A stretch of DNA of 64,000 nucleotides, taken from Aquimarina sp. U1-2 (GTDB lineage: Bacteria; Bacteroidota; Bacteroidia; Flavobacteriales; Flavobacteriaceae). The translations under genes were made by a program, and so were the position numbers. Under the pieces are notes generated by a model, which saw only the letters and a program-made list of their open reading frames with translations, was not told where the DNA came from and made no database searches. Shown here one piece after another: positions 17,755-25,972 of this stretch. The first letter of the stretch is position 1. Each line of letters starts with the position of its first letter. The stretch lies in NCBI RefSeq assembly GCF_017897595.1, contig NZ_JAGKIK010000001.1:583687-647686 (forward strand). The letters run 5' to 3'.

Positions 17755-17810
17755 GGTCATTACCAAAAAGATTTAGGTTAGTCAAAATGCTAGGGTACAG
17801 TTTAACTTTG
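17755..17810 (+). promoter_or_regulatory. Class A operator-promoter for 17834
   Basis: TTGGTCATTACC and TAGGTTAGTCAA have GGT cores at 17755 and 17776 (21 bp). TAACTTTG at 17803-17810 begins 27 bp after the second core. Confidence 0.72.
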
Positions 17811-17833
17811 AAATGAATTTAAAACATACTATT

Positions 17834-18091
17834 ATGAACACCCAATGTATTCAATGTGAAAGACCATCGTTACTTTATACTATCCTATCAGAACTTACAT
17901 TTCTGAATAAAACCGAGCGCATAACTACTGCTATATCTAAAATTACTCATCGCTTTTTGAGTAAGATACGATCGAACTATAAAAGTGCTTTACAATTTTT
18001 TTGGGTGCAGGTCTCAGTTTTAGTAACGAGTTATTTACTGATATCGACACTTATTTTATGGATTGGTTACAAGTTGGTAACGATGTATTAG
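17834..18091 (+). CDS. Small protein with C-terminal membrane helix, function unknown
   Basis: The 85-residue product starts with a CxxC-containing stretch (CIQCERPSLLYTIL), has a basic middle part, and ends in one hydrophobic helix (about 58-80, VSVLVTSYLLISTLILWIGYK). I do not recognise a family. The upstream in-frame ATG at 17813 lies 2 bp after the -7 box and cannot have a leader, so the ATG at 17834 is preferred. A well-formed class A promoter supports it as a real gene of that regulon. Confidence 0.6.
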   Translation: MNTQCIQCERPSLLYTILSELTFLNKTERITTAISKITHRFLSKIRSNYKSALQFFWVQVSVLVTSYLLISTLILWIGYKLVTMY

Positions 18092-18176
18092 ATATTGGTT
18101 ATAATTAAAAAACATTGCCATTATTTCTTGGGAGCATAAAAAAACAGCTCTGTACGTAGCTTAAAACTATAACAAA

Positions 18177-18263
18177 ATGAAAACAACATACAAACTCAAT
18201 AAAAAAATCTCTTCTAAACTGTTTAGTGATGGTTTTTTAATTGAAATTAAAAAAATGCATTGA
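18177..18263 (+). CDS. Possible 28-residue peptide
   Basis: An ATG-started frame rich in Lys and Asn ends with TGA. There is no family match and no clear promoter, so it may be chance. It fills part of the gap before the next SDR. Confidence 0.22.
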   Translation: MKTTYKLNKKISSKLFSDGFLIEIKKMH

Positions 18264-18310
18264 AGCAAAGAATAATAAATAAAATATTTTAATCCATAAA
18301 TTATAAAAAA

Positions 18311-19030
18311 ATGATTCCTGTAGAAAATAAAAAAGTAGTCATTGTAGGGGCATCGTCCGGTATTGGGAAAGCATTATCACATATGTTTTCTGATAAAGGA
18401 GCCATTGTTTATCTTGTAAGCCGTACAAAAGAAAAATTAGAAGCTGTTCAAAAAGAGTTGAAAGGCAAATCGTATGTTTTCACCATGGATATGCTTAACG
18501 ATTCCTCGGTAGAAGAAACTTTTGAAAAAATTGGACATTTTGATTATTTAAGCATATCTGCCGTAGCCGATGAAACAAAACTAATGTCTCCTATAAAATC
18601 TATGAGCAATACCATAGCGCATAGAGGAATGGAGAAGTTTTGGGGGACTTTTAATGTGACTAGAGCTGCTTCAAAATACATAAATCAAGACGGAGCAATA
18701 GTAGTTACCTCAAGCATTTCTATTTATAGGCCTTCTAAAAACGGTGCTTCTATAATGAATGCAGCAAGCGCTGCGGTAGCCACCTACTCAAAATCCCTAG
18801 CACTTGAAATCGCACCGGTACGTGTAAATATCATTGCGCCAGGAGTTGTTGGCACTGGCGTATGGACAGAACAGGAAAAAGAAAGTTATAAGGAATGGGG
18901 TAAGAATACCTTACCCATAAAACATTTGGGAAAACCAGAGGAATTGGCTTATGCATATTATTCGACATTAACAAATCCCTATATGACCGGTAGTATCATA
19001 TCAGTCGATGGAGGATTAACAATGATTTAG
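18311..19030 (+). CDS. Short-chain dehydrogenase/reductase (SDR), atypical catalytic region
   Basis: The 239-residue product has the SDR cofactor motif GASSGIGKAL and the C-terminal GSIISVDGGLTM of classical SDRs. The usual NNAG is replaced by ISAVADE. The YxxxK motif is absent at its usual place: the segment reads MNAASAAVATYSKSLALE, so Lys is present but Tyr is shifted or missing. It may therefore be catalytically altered. It is followed by a second, related SDR after 2 bp; the pair may act as a heteromer. Confidence 0.82.
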   Translation: MIPVENKKVVIVGASSGIGKALSHMFSDKGAIVYLVSRTKEKLEAVQKELKGKSYVFTMDMLNDSSVEETFEKIGHFDYLSISAVADETKLMSPIKSMSNTIAHRGMEKFWGTFNVTRAASKYINQDGAIVVTSSISIYRPSKNGASIMNAASAAVATYSKSLALEIAPVRVNIIAPGVVGTGVWTEQEKESYKEWGKNTLPIKHLGKPEELAYAYYSTLTNPYMTGSIISVDGGLTMI

Positions 19031-19032
19031 TT

Positions 19033-19698
19033 ATGAAAAAAGAAAATATATTAATTATAGGAGGTACAAGTAGTATGGGTTTAACTACTGCGCAATTAGC
19101 TTTAAAAAAAGAGTATACCGTTTTTGTTGCTGGTCGAAATGAAAACAAACTCAATACCACTGCCAAATTACTAGATGTACAAACGATAAAGTTGGATGCT
19201 ACGAGCGATGAAGACTTTTCTAAAGCATTCCAAACATTGCCGAAGTTAAACCATATCATCATAACTGTAAATGCTCCAGGTACGGCCTCAAGCATCATTG
19301 AAACCGATGTTTCTACCGCAAAAATAGCCTTCGAACGTTTTTGGATGAATTACAGATTACTTCATATAGTAAAGAATTATATGAATCGCATCGGCTCAAT
19401 AACACTAATTTCAGGTAGTAGTAGCAAAACTCCTATAAAGGGTTATGGGTTTTGGGGTACACTTCACGGTGCAATAGAGGCATTAGCAAAAAATGCCGCA
19501 CTTGAGTTAGCACCAATACGGGTAAATGTAGTTTCGCCAGGAGGTATAAGCCTAAAACCAAACAATCAACTTTTAGAACATTTTGGAACACCTGAAGATG
19601 TGGCACAAGCGATCATATCTTTAATCGAAAATCCTGCTATAACCAATACCAAAATTGATGTTGATAGCGGAGAGCGTCAGGGGGATTGGAACGCTTAG
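19033..19698 (+). CDS. Short-chain dehydrogenase/reductase (SDR), degenerate active site
   Basis: The 221-residue product is SDR-like: LIIGGTSSMGLTTAQLALKK for the cofactor, ALAKNAALELAPIRVNVVSPGG and TKIDVDSGERQG at the end. The catalytic Tyr of YxxxK is replaced (FWGTLHGAIEALAK). The start is 2 bp after the preceding SDR stop, so the two are co-expressed. Both share the ELAPIRVNVVSPG/EIAPVRVNIIAPG segment and look like an old duplication. Confidence 0.8.
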   Translation: MKKENILIIGGTSSMGLTTAQLALKKEYTVFVAGRNENKLNTTAKLLDVQTIKLDATSDEDFSKAFQTLPKLNHIIITVNAPGTASSIIETDVSTAKIAFERFWMNYRLLHIVKNYMNRIGSITLISGSSSKTPIKGYGFWGTLHGAIEALAKNAALELAPIRVNVVSPGGISLKPNNQLLEHFGTPEDVAQAIISLIENPAITNTKIDVDSGERQGDWNA

Positions 19699-19763
19699 AT
19701 ATTGATACTGAACGGTTACTTAAGGTTTTGGTCATTTTTGCAAAAATTGTTTAACTTTGGCTT

Positions 19764-20654
19764 ATGTCAAAAAAAGATATTCCTGTCTTCGAAACCAGTA
19801 ATGACCTACATACCTTTACCGGCTATGAGCACAGAACCCATATTTCTGATTTTGACATATTTACCTTAGAATCTTTAGAGCCTACCTGCCGTAGATGTAT
19901 GCCGCCGTATCGGCAAAATTTTTACCAAATAGGTATTTTGAGCTATACAGGAATTAGCGAGATTAACTTAAACACTAATGCTGTAAAATTAGACCAAAGT
20001 CCTTTGTGGTTTGTCGTACCCGGACAAGTATTTTCCTGGGTACGTGATCCAAAAATAGCAGGGTATCACATTCAATTTAAACGTGAGTTTATAGATGATT
20101 CTGTAGGTCATCTTACCAGAGAATTTCCATTTCTAAAAGTAGAAGAAAATAGTGTTTTTCTATTGACTCAAGAAGAGCAGTTGCATCTTCAAAATGATAT
20201 GAAACACATACATACCGTATTTCAGGCACCACACCCCTATCAGGAAAAAATGCTTCAAAATATGTTATTGGGTATGCTGTACTTTTGCAAATCTATTTAT
20301 GAAAGGCATAAAACCGTAGAGAGTACCTTATCAAGAGGACAAGCATTAACTCAAAATTTTCAGCAATTGGTAGACAAATTCTATGTAGATACCAAAAATG
20401 TAGGTGATTATGCTGATAAACTAAATGTTACTCCAAATTATTTGACCACTGTCGTAAAAAAAGTTACAGGCAAGTCAGCAAAAGATCTTATTCATAATCG
20501 ATTACTTTTAGAAAGTAAAAATATGCTCTCTTTTACCGATATGGATGTCGCCGAAATAGCCTTTCAATTAAACTTTCAGGAGCCTACTCATTTTACTCGT
20601 TTTTTTAAAAAACTAAGCGGTACCACACCCAATAAATTTAGACAAGCTCAGTAG
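19764..20654 (+). CDS. AraC-family transcriptional regulator
   Basis: The 296-residue product is an AraC regulator: sensor half with CMPPYRQNFYQIGILSYTG and PGQVFSWV, then the double helix-turn-helix ending MDVAEIAFQLNFQEPTHFTRFFKKLSGTTPNKFR. A perfect -7 box TAACTTTG (19752-19759) ends 4 bp before the ATG, so the mRNA may be leaderless. A GGTCA at 19730 lies close to the box, but the exact 21/27-bp class A pattern is not complete. Confidence 0.88.
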   Translation: MSKKDIPVFETSNDLHTFTGYEHRTHISDFDIFTLESLEPTCRRCMPPYRQNFYQIGILSYTGISEINLNTNAVKLDQSPLWFVVPGQVFSWVRDPKIAGYHIQFKREFIDDSVGHLTREFPFLKVEENSVFLLTQEEQLHLQNDMKHIHTVFQAPHPYQEKMLQNMLLGMLYFCKSIYERHKTVESTLSRGQALTQNFQQLVDKFYVDTKNVGDYADKLNVTPNYLTTVVKKVTGKSAKDLIHNRLLLESKNMLSFTDMDVAEIAFQLNFQEPTHFTRFFKKLSGTTPNKFRQAQ

Positions 20655-20697
20655 ATTTTAAAATTGACTTACTTCATTTTATCATTCATTATCCTGA

Positions 20698-20713
20698 ATC
20701 AACTATAGTTGAT
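20698..20713. promoter_or_regulatory. Perfect palindrome, possible operator
   Basis: ATCAACTATAGTTGAT is a 16-bp perfect palindrome 56 bp upstream of the -7 box of the next gene. It differs from the AraC-type direct repeats and may bind a dimeric repressor not encoded nearby. Confidence 0.4.
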
Positions 20714-20768
20714 AACATTTATATCATTATGTATTACAAAGTGGTTATTTATTGACTGTATAACACGG

Positions 20769-20776
20769 TACCTTTG
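20769..20776 (+). promoter_or_regulatory. -7 box for the 20802 SDR
   Basis: TACCTTTG matches TAnnTTTG and lies 26 bp before the ATG at 20802. It also rules out the upstream start of the same open frame at 20709. Confidence 0.55.
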
Positions 20777-20801
20777 TGGTGTAATTATAAAGCATAGGAA
20801 T

Positions 20802-21503
20802 ATGAAAAGGAATAAAGTTGCATTAGTCACGGAAGGTGGAAACGGAATGGGAAAAAAATTTTCTCGTATTCTTCAACAAGAAGGGTTTGATGTTATTCTT
20901 GCTACAGAAATCAATAGCTTTCATACACTAAAGAATGAATTTTTTAATGAACAATCAATTTTTGTCATAGAAAGTGATTTCTCTACAAGTGAACGCTTAC
21001 AACCTCTTTATGCCTATATCAAAAAGAAATACGGAAAGTTAGATGTGCTTATCAATAATGCCGAAATAGCCAACGGTTTTGGACAAGATATAGACGCAGT
21101 AAAACTGAATGAAATTAAGGAACTTTACGAAGCAAATTTCTTCTCGGTAATTCGTGTAGTGCAAACTTTCCACGATTTACTAAAGCGCAGCCGTAAGGGA
21201 ATTATTGTTAACATTACTAGTACCCTTGGTGATATTGAAAAAATACAAGACCAAAATTTTCCCTACGCCTCCTACAAAATGATAGCCTACTCTTCGGCGA
21301 AGGCTGCTTTAAATATGTTGACAGTTCTTTTAGCCAAAGAAACACAAAGCGAAAATATTAGTGTAGTCGCTTTTGACCCTGTTCTTATGAAAAATTGTAC
21401 ACACAATTCTGTTTATTTTTGTGAAAATGTACAAAAGAAGTTTGTAGAACTGATCAAAAATGATGATACATCGAGAAACCCTATTATCACACTACAGGAT
21501 TGA
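20802..21503 (+). CDS. Short-chain dehydrogenase/reductase (SDR)
   Basis: The 233-residue product has an altered cofactor motif (TEGGNGMGKKF for TGxxxGxG), NNAEIANGFG in the NNAG position, catalytic Ser in NITSTLGD and the pair YSSAK. The substrate is unknown. The C-terminal glycine-rich end is missing, so it is somewhat shorter than usual. The ATG at 20802 follows a -7 box at 20769. It ends 267 bp from the convergent dehalogenase-like gene. Confidence 0.82.
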   Translation: MKRNKVALVTEGGNGMGKKFSRILQQEGFDVILATEINSFHTLKNEFFNEQSIFVIESDFSTSERLQPLYAYIKKKYGKLDVLINNAEIANGFGQDIDAVKLNEIKELYEANFFSVIRVVQTFHDLLKRSRKGIIVNITSTLGDIEKIQDQNFPYASYKMIAYSSAKAALNMLTVLLAKETQSENISVVAFDPVLMKNCTHNSVYFCENVQKKFVELIKNDDTSRNPIITLQD

Positions 21504-21770
21504 GAACGTTTGCCAATTCAAGCATCTGGGTACATGGTAAAACTCCTACATTCCGCAGAAAAGCATTAAAGAAGTCAAAACCTATGAATACAAATTATAA
21601 CTCTACCAAACTGATTAAAGCTTCAACATAGAACCAAAAATAAAATTGGACGGTTTATTGGTTAAAAGCAGTCCTAGTTTTGTTCATAGGAATTTGAGGC
21701 TATTCCGTCAATAGGATGCTTTTGCTACTTTATTCGTTTTACTTACAAATTATACCTTATTGACCCTTGT

Positions 21771-24032
21771 TTACAAATCGATAGTAAGGTCTTTGGTTTT
21801 ACTTCTAGAGCAGCAAAGTGTAATTTTCATATGCTTATCTTCTGAAGTAAGTATTCTATCTCTAGCATCAGGTTCACCCTCAAGCACGTCGACAGTACAA
21901 ACTCCACAAATACCATAACCGCAAGAAACTGGTGTAAAAATACCATGGCGATCGAGTGCTCTGGTAATCGTTTCGCCCGGTAACACAGGTATTTTTTCTC
22001 CTGATGATGCCAAAACTATATTGAATTTTTTATCGTCTATGGTAGATCCAAAGTCCTCACTATAAATGGAATTTACATTAATACCACAATTTTCGCCAGC
22101 GGCTTTTACATCATCCATTAAAGAAGAAGGACCACACGTATAAATTGCAGAATTTTCTGGTGCATCTGTAAATGCTGTTTTTATCCAGCCACGCTCATTA
22201 TGAATAAAAAGGTTATCCCCGGCTAGCGACCTCAACTCATCAGCATAAAGATCTTTATTTTCTTTTTTTACTGCATAATGCACCGCAAAAGATTTATTTA
22301 GTTCCGCAAGTTTATGTGCCATAGGAACCAATGGTGTGATACCAATACCGCCTGCGACCAGATAGTAAAAATCGTGATGAATACGAAGTGGAAAGTTATT
22401 ACCTGGCCTATTGACTTGTAATACATCACCTACTTGAAGTGTTGCAATTTCTAAAGAACCACCATTTCCTTTCTGTTCTGCTTTTATTCCAAACCTATAA
22501 TCGTTGTGGTCGCCAGATGGATTTGATAAGGAATATGCCCGTATTTTACCACTTGGCAACTTTATTTCTGTATGAGCCCCAGCTGCCCATCTCGGCAATA
22601 CTACACTTTCATCTCTGGCAGTAAGCTCAAGCCCTATGATATCACCTTTAAATTTTTTGATTCGTTTAACCTTAACTGCTTGCCAGTAATCCTCAATTTT
22701 TTCCTTCTTGGTATCAATATAGAATTGTTGCTTGTTACTTTTCCGCACCAATCTTTTTTCACTCGGCAGCAGTTCAGGATAACTTTTTTTAACTGCTTTT
22801 CTATGCATTTGTAGCTGAGAGAGAAGATTCCCGTTGTTCGTCTCACTCCAAGGACAAACGGTGATACAAATACCACAGGTATCTTTTTCGTTAAAGTAAG
22901 GCATACATCGATCAAAATCTAAATGGTATTTTTCCGTACCCCTAACCATTTGCTTTTCTGGATAAATAGCCTGTGGAGGGCAGTTCTCTACGCAAATCCT
23001 ACAATTGACACATACATCTTCAACACCTATATCTTGAGGCTTATCATATTCTAGCGGCATATCTGTTAATACAGTTGCAAGCCTTACATTTGCCCCATGC
23101 TCCCTGGTAATTAGTGAGGTATGACGCCCCATCTGTCCCAACCCGGCATTTACGGCTATAGGAATATGAAGAACCTTTGTTGTTGCATTCATCAAATTTG
23201 TGTTGGCTTCTGCATTATAACCTAGGCTTCTTATATACTTTGCCACTTTGTTTGCAGCTTTACCTACATCTACATAGCCTTCAATAATTGCGGCACCACT
23301 ATCGTTAGAAGGTATGGTGAGCATTGTCTCACGATCCATTGGTGCTGCTAAGGACACCGCATTAGGTAAATAATCTTCTACGCCTTCATAGACAGCTTCC
23401 TTAGTTACTTTGGTACACCCAATTGCCGAAGCACCTGCTTCAATTCCTATTCGCTTAATTTCTTTTGAATAGAAACTTGGATCATCGATTTCAACTTTTC
23501 TCAAAGAAACAGCTCCATTTTTAAAGTTATTATACCAAGAAGCCTTTAAAACTGATCTCAAAGCTTTTTTAGGTGTAGACATTACAAACAATAATTCCAT
23601 TGCACCATACGTGTGAGAATACCCATTGTGATAGAATTTCTTAACTGGTCTAAATTCAGTTTCACCCATGCCTGATAATACTTTACCTGGTAATGGTTCT
23701 TCGTCGTATTTTAAAACATAATTAGGCTCTGGATATTCAGCTTTCCTCATTTGTCTAGCCTTAAACCTATGAGGTACCACAGGTGCAGCCGGTATAGGCT
23801 TATTGTGATTTTTCTTCTTCAGATCCTCCGGTAATTTTTTCGCAAAAACAAACTTATCTACAAAAATGGGCTTACCTGCTTTTTTTCTACGATTCAAATA
23901 CCAAATCCATAATTCTCTAAGACCGTGGGAAAATAAAAATAGTAATGATATTGCTATACTGGTTTTGACAACAGTATATCCTCGATTCAAAACCTGAGTT
24001 ATATATGTAATTTTGGCGTTTGACCTTTCCAT
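21771..24032 (-). CDS. Reductive-dehalogenase-like protein fused to an FMN/NAD(P)H/2Fe-2S reductase
   Basis: The 753-residue product begins with a membrane helix (about 22-46). It continues with a cobalamin-binding RdhA/QueG-like domain (about 120-335, including AGLGQMGRHTSLIT) and two 4Fe-4S sites (C341/C344/C347/C351-Pro and C376/C386/C389/C393-Pro). A phthalate-dioxygenase-reductase-type module follows: RAYSLSNP at 498 for FMN, GGIGITP at 561 and TCGPSSLM at 632. It ends in a plant-type 2Fe-2S ferredoxin (C704, C709, C712 and C740 or C741). This order matches the catabolic, self-sufficient RdhA type described for BhbA and NpRdhA, which remove halogens from aromatics with NAD(P)H. No Tat signal is seen. 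The ATG at 24032 is preferred to a GTG at 24074. The halogenated substrate is not known, and another cobamide reductase role is possible. Confidence 0.85.
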   Translation of the reverse strand: MERSNAKITYITQVLNRGYTVVKTSIAISLLFLFSHGLRELWIWYLNRRKKAGKPIFVDKFVFAKKLPEDLKKKNHNKPIPAAPVVPHRFKARQMRKAEYPEPNYVLKYDEEPLPGKVLSGMGETEFRPVKKFYHNGYSHTYGAMELLFVMSTPKKALRSVLKASWYNNFKNGAVSLRKVEIDDPSFYSKEIKRIGIEAGASAIGCTKVTKEAVYEGVEDYLPNAVSLAAPMDRETMLTIPSNDSGAAIIEGYVDVGKAANKVAKYIRSLGYNAEANTNLMNATTKVLHIPIAVNAGLGQMGRHTSLITREHGANVRLATVLTDMPLEYDKPQDIGVEDVCVNCRICVENCPPQAIYPEKQMVRGTEKYHLDFDRCMPYFNEKDTCGICITVCPWSETNNGNLLSQLQMHRKAVKKSYPELLPSEKRLVRKSNKQQFYIDTKKEKIEDYWQAVKVKRIKKFKGDIIGLELTARDESVVLPRWAAGAHTEIKLPSGKIRAYSLSNPSGDHNDYRFGIKAEQKGNGGSLEIATLQVGDVLQVNRPGNNFPLRIHHDFYYLVAGGIGITPLVPMAHKLAELNKSFAVHYAVKKENKDLYADELRSLAGDNLFIHNERGWIKTAFTDAPENSAIYTCGPSSLMDDVKAAGENCGINVNSIYSEDFGSTIDDKKFNIVLASSGEKIPVLPGETITRALDRHGIFTPVSCGYGICGVCTVDVLEGEPDARDRILTSEDKHMKITLCCSRSKTKDLTIDL

Positions 24033-24152
24033 AAGGGAATTTCTTGATATGATGATTATAACTTGAGAAAACACTTTTTTAAGGCAGTACTTTACAAAGA
24101 ATTCATAAATAAATACAACGACTCCCTTTAATTGATAGGTACTCTTTACCTG

Positions 24153-24812
24153 TTAGGAAATTGCCCTTTCTAAATATTCATTAAGCGGTTGTAGTTTGAG
24201 ATATGTGTCTTCTACAAAGTCTACAAAATCATCGCTGGCTACAAGCTCTTGGGTAATATCTGCTTTTGCTAAAATATTTTTGTATCGAAGTAGTTCTATG
24301 TGCTCGTGATCATCGCTGTATCCGCGAGGTGATGTTTTTAATTTTTGATCATCTTCTGCTAATCCTCCAAAATGTTTTTGAAAATCTTTTTCTTCGATAA
24401 TGTTTTGAAGCTTTTCGCCATCGTAATCAATAGCATCTCTTACCTTTTTAAGTGTATTGTTGTCTGGTCGATGCAGTCCGCCACCGATAAAACAACCACC
24501 AACACCCACAGAAATATGTATTTTGGAAATTTTGCTTTCTTTGGTCATCGGCGAGCAGGTAAAATAATCTTTGTAGATAGGTTTATCCGGTTGAAAACGC
24601 CTATTGTTATTGATTCTCATTATTGTGTCTTTGGGTTTAAATTGCTCAAAGTAAGAATCGCGTTCCTCGAGTCGTTCCAGAATAAGAGACACTTCTTTGA
24701 GCCATCTCTCTTTGGCTGTGTGGTAACGCTCACGGTTTTTATCCATCCAATCTTTAGCGTTGTTATTACTTAGATCCCTTAAAAACCGAAAAATATATTC
24801 TTTCTGTACCAT
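24153..24812 (-). CDS. DUF2461 (TIGR02453) family protein
   Basis: The 219-residue product carries the family marks: FLRDLSNNNAKDWMDKNRERY at the start, DTIMRINNNRRFQPDKPIYKDYF in the middle, and VGVGGCFIGGGLHRPDNNTLKKVR later. Biochemical function is unknown. A paralogue lies at 35727-36392 with a nearly identical N terminus. It starts 2 bp after the stop of the ferritin-like gene. Confidence 0.85.
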   Translation of the reverse strand: MVQKEYIFRFLRDLSNNNAKDWMDKNRERYHTAKERWLKEVSLILERLEERDSYFEQFKPKDTIMRINNNRRFQPDKPIYKDYFTCSPMTKESKISKIHISVGVGGCFIGGGLHRPDNNTLKKVRDAIDYDGEKLQNIIEEKDFQKHFGGLAEDDQKLKTSPRGYSDDHEHIELLRYKNILAKADITQELVASDDFVDFVEDTYLKLQPLNEYLERAIS

Positions 24813-24814
24813 AC

Positions 24815-25339
24815 CTATGACAACTCACTTAATAAACGTTGTTCCATATCACGCATTTGTTTGATGGCATCATCGTTAGAAATTACTGATTTGCCATCTT
24901 TTTGAAGTAAGCTGAGATCTTCTTCAAGCCCCATATGTTTGGCCAACGTAATAAAGGTTTCAAAACCAGCAATAGGATAATGTATAAGGTTACGTAGTTT
25001 ACTGATAATGGCTAAATCCCTGAGTTGTGATTTTTCGTAGTCCTGTTCTAAGACCAATGCCTCAGCTTCAGCGCCCAATGCCGTAAGTGCTTTGTTCTGG
25101 GTATTGTCGAAATGCCGGTTATGGTTTTCAAATATTCCGTCAAAAATCTCCAAAGCTTTGTCCATTGCGCTCAATGCAATGCCAACAAATTCTTTGACTT
25201 CTTTGTCTTGAGCTTTATCTTTAATTTTCTGTATTGATGAACGTGATTTTTCGCATCCATTGCTCATATCTTCTACCTGCGTAAGGTAAAGTTCTTTGAC
25301 TGTTGTAATTTCTAATAATTGAGTTTTCATACCATTCAT
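24815..25339 (-). CDS. DUF892 ferritin-like protein (YciE/YciF type)
   Basis: The 174-residue product is mostly helical, with the DUF892 pattern: TVKELYLTQVEDMSNGCEKSRSSIQ, ALTALGAEAEALV, IHYPIAGFETFITLAKHMG and a final MRDMEQRLL. Such proteins are di-metal four-helix bundles linked to stress. Starts at 25339 (MNGMKTQ) or 25330 (MKTQ) are both possible; upstream codons would run through the operator. It is co-transcribed with the DUF2461 gene and preceded by a palindromic operator. Confidence 0.8.
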   Translation of the reverse strand: MNGMKTQLLEITTVKELYLTQVEDMSNGCEKSRSSIQKIKDKAQDKEVKEFVGIALSAMDKALEIFDGIFENHNRHFDNTQNKALTALGAEAEALVLEQDYEKSQLRDLAIISKLRNLIHYPIAGFETFITLAKHMGLEEDLSLLQKDGKSVISNDDAIKQMRDMEQRLLSELS

Positions 25340-25371
25340 TTTTTTAGTTTGGCTTAATATAAAAGTACATC

Positions 25372-25389
25372 GTGACAACGTATTGTCAC
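25372..25389. promoter_or_regulatory. Palindromic operator before the DUF892/DUF2461 pair
   Basis: GTGACAACGTATTGTCAC has 7-bp perfect arms around CGTA. On the minus strand TACTTTTA, a likely -7 box, lies 4 bp downstream of the palindrome, so a bound protein would block transcription. The adjacent helix-turn-helix gene (25422-25841) is the natural candidate repressor. Confidence 0.6.
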
Positions 25390-25421
25390 AACATTGAAAA
25401 TTTAGCAAATACTTATGAATA

Positions 25422-25841
25422 TTAGCGATGCACTATATCCCTTATGGAGGTCTGAATGGATAATGGAAGATTTTCGAACAGCTTTTTCACAGCATTGTCA
25501 AAGTCCTGATAATACTCAGGGGAATGGCATTTTATATGGAGCTTACTTATGTAAAGGGCACGAATTTCTTCTTCACTGAGATCAGATACAAAAACATCTA
25601 GTGAATTTGCTAAATATACTCCCTGTTCTTTATTGATAAGTATCGGAATATTTGCCTTCTGAAGTGTGTTAATATCTCTATATATAGTTCGTTTAGATAC
25701 ATTGAATGCCTCTGCAAGAAATGTAGGAGTTAATTTCTTGGGCGTATGACAGCGGTCTATAATGGCGATAAGCCTTTCTAATTTTTTTTGATCTTTTTCT
25801 TTCAATACTAAATAAGTACTCGCTACTAAATCGGTAGTCAA
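25422..25841 (-). CDS. Helix-turn-helix (HTH_11/YafY-type) regulator without WYL domain
   Basis: The 139-residue product has a winged helix-turn-helix (about 15-70), with KLERLIAIIDRCHTPKKLTPTFLAEAFNVSKRTIYRDINTLQKANIPI as in DeoR/YafY regulators. A short C-terminal part of about 60 residues follows. The WYL ligand domain normally present in YafY is absent. It lies directly upstream of the palindromic operator and DUF892 gene on the same strand. Confidence 0.82.
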   Translation of the reverse strand: MTTDLVASTYLVLKEKDQKKLERLIAIIDRCHTPKKLTPTFLAEAFNVSKRTIYRDINTLQKANIPILINKEQGVYLANSLDVFVSDLSEEEIRALYISKLHIKCHSPEYYQDFDNAVKKLFENLPLSIQTSIRDIVHR

Positions 25842-25972
25842 GATTTCACATTTAAAAGAAAAAAATACTAAAAATTTTTAATTAGGATGAACTCATTACA
25901 TTTTGGGAATAGCGCTTTCGCGAAAATTTTTCTATACACAAACTGAGCTTTTTAGACTATTTTTCAAATTTC

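Noticed and set aside
18076..18130. TTGGTAACG and TTGGTTATA 21 bp apart (18076, 18097) as a class A site for the 18311 SDR
   Set aside because: The first core lies inside the 17834 gene and no TAnnTTTG box follows at 27 bp.
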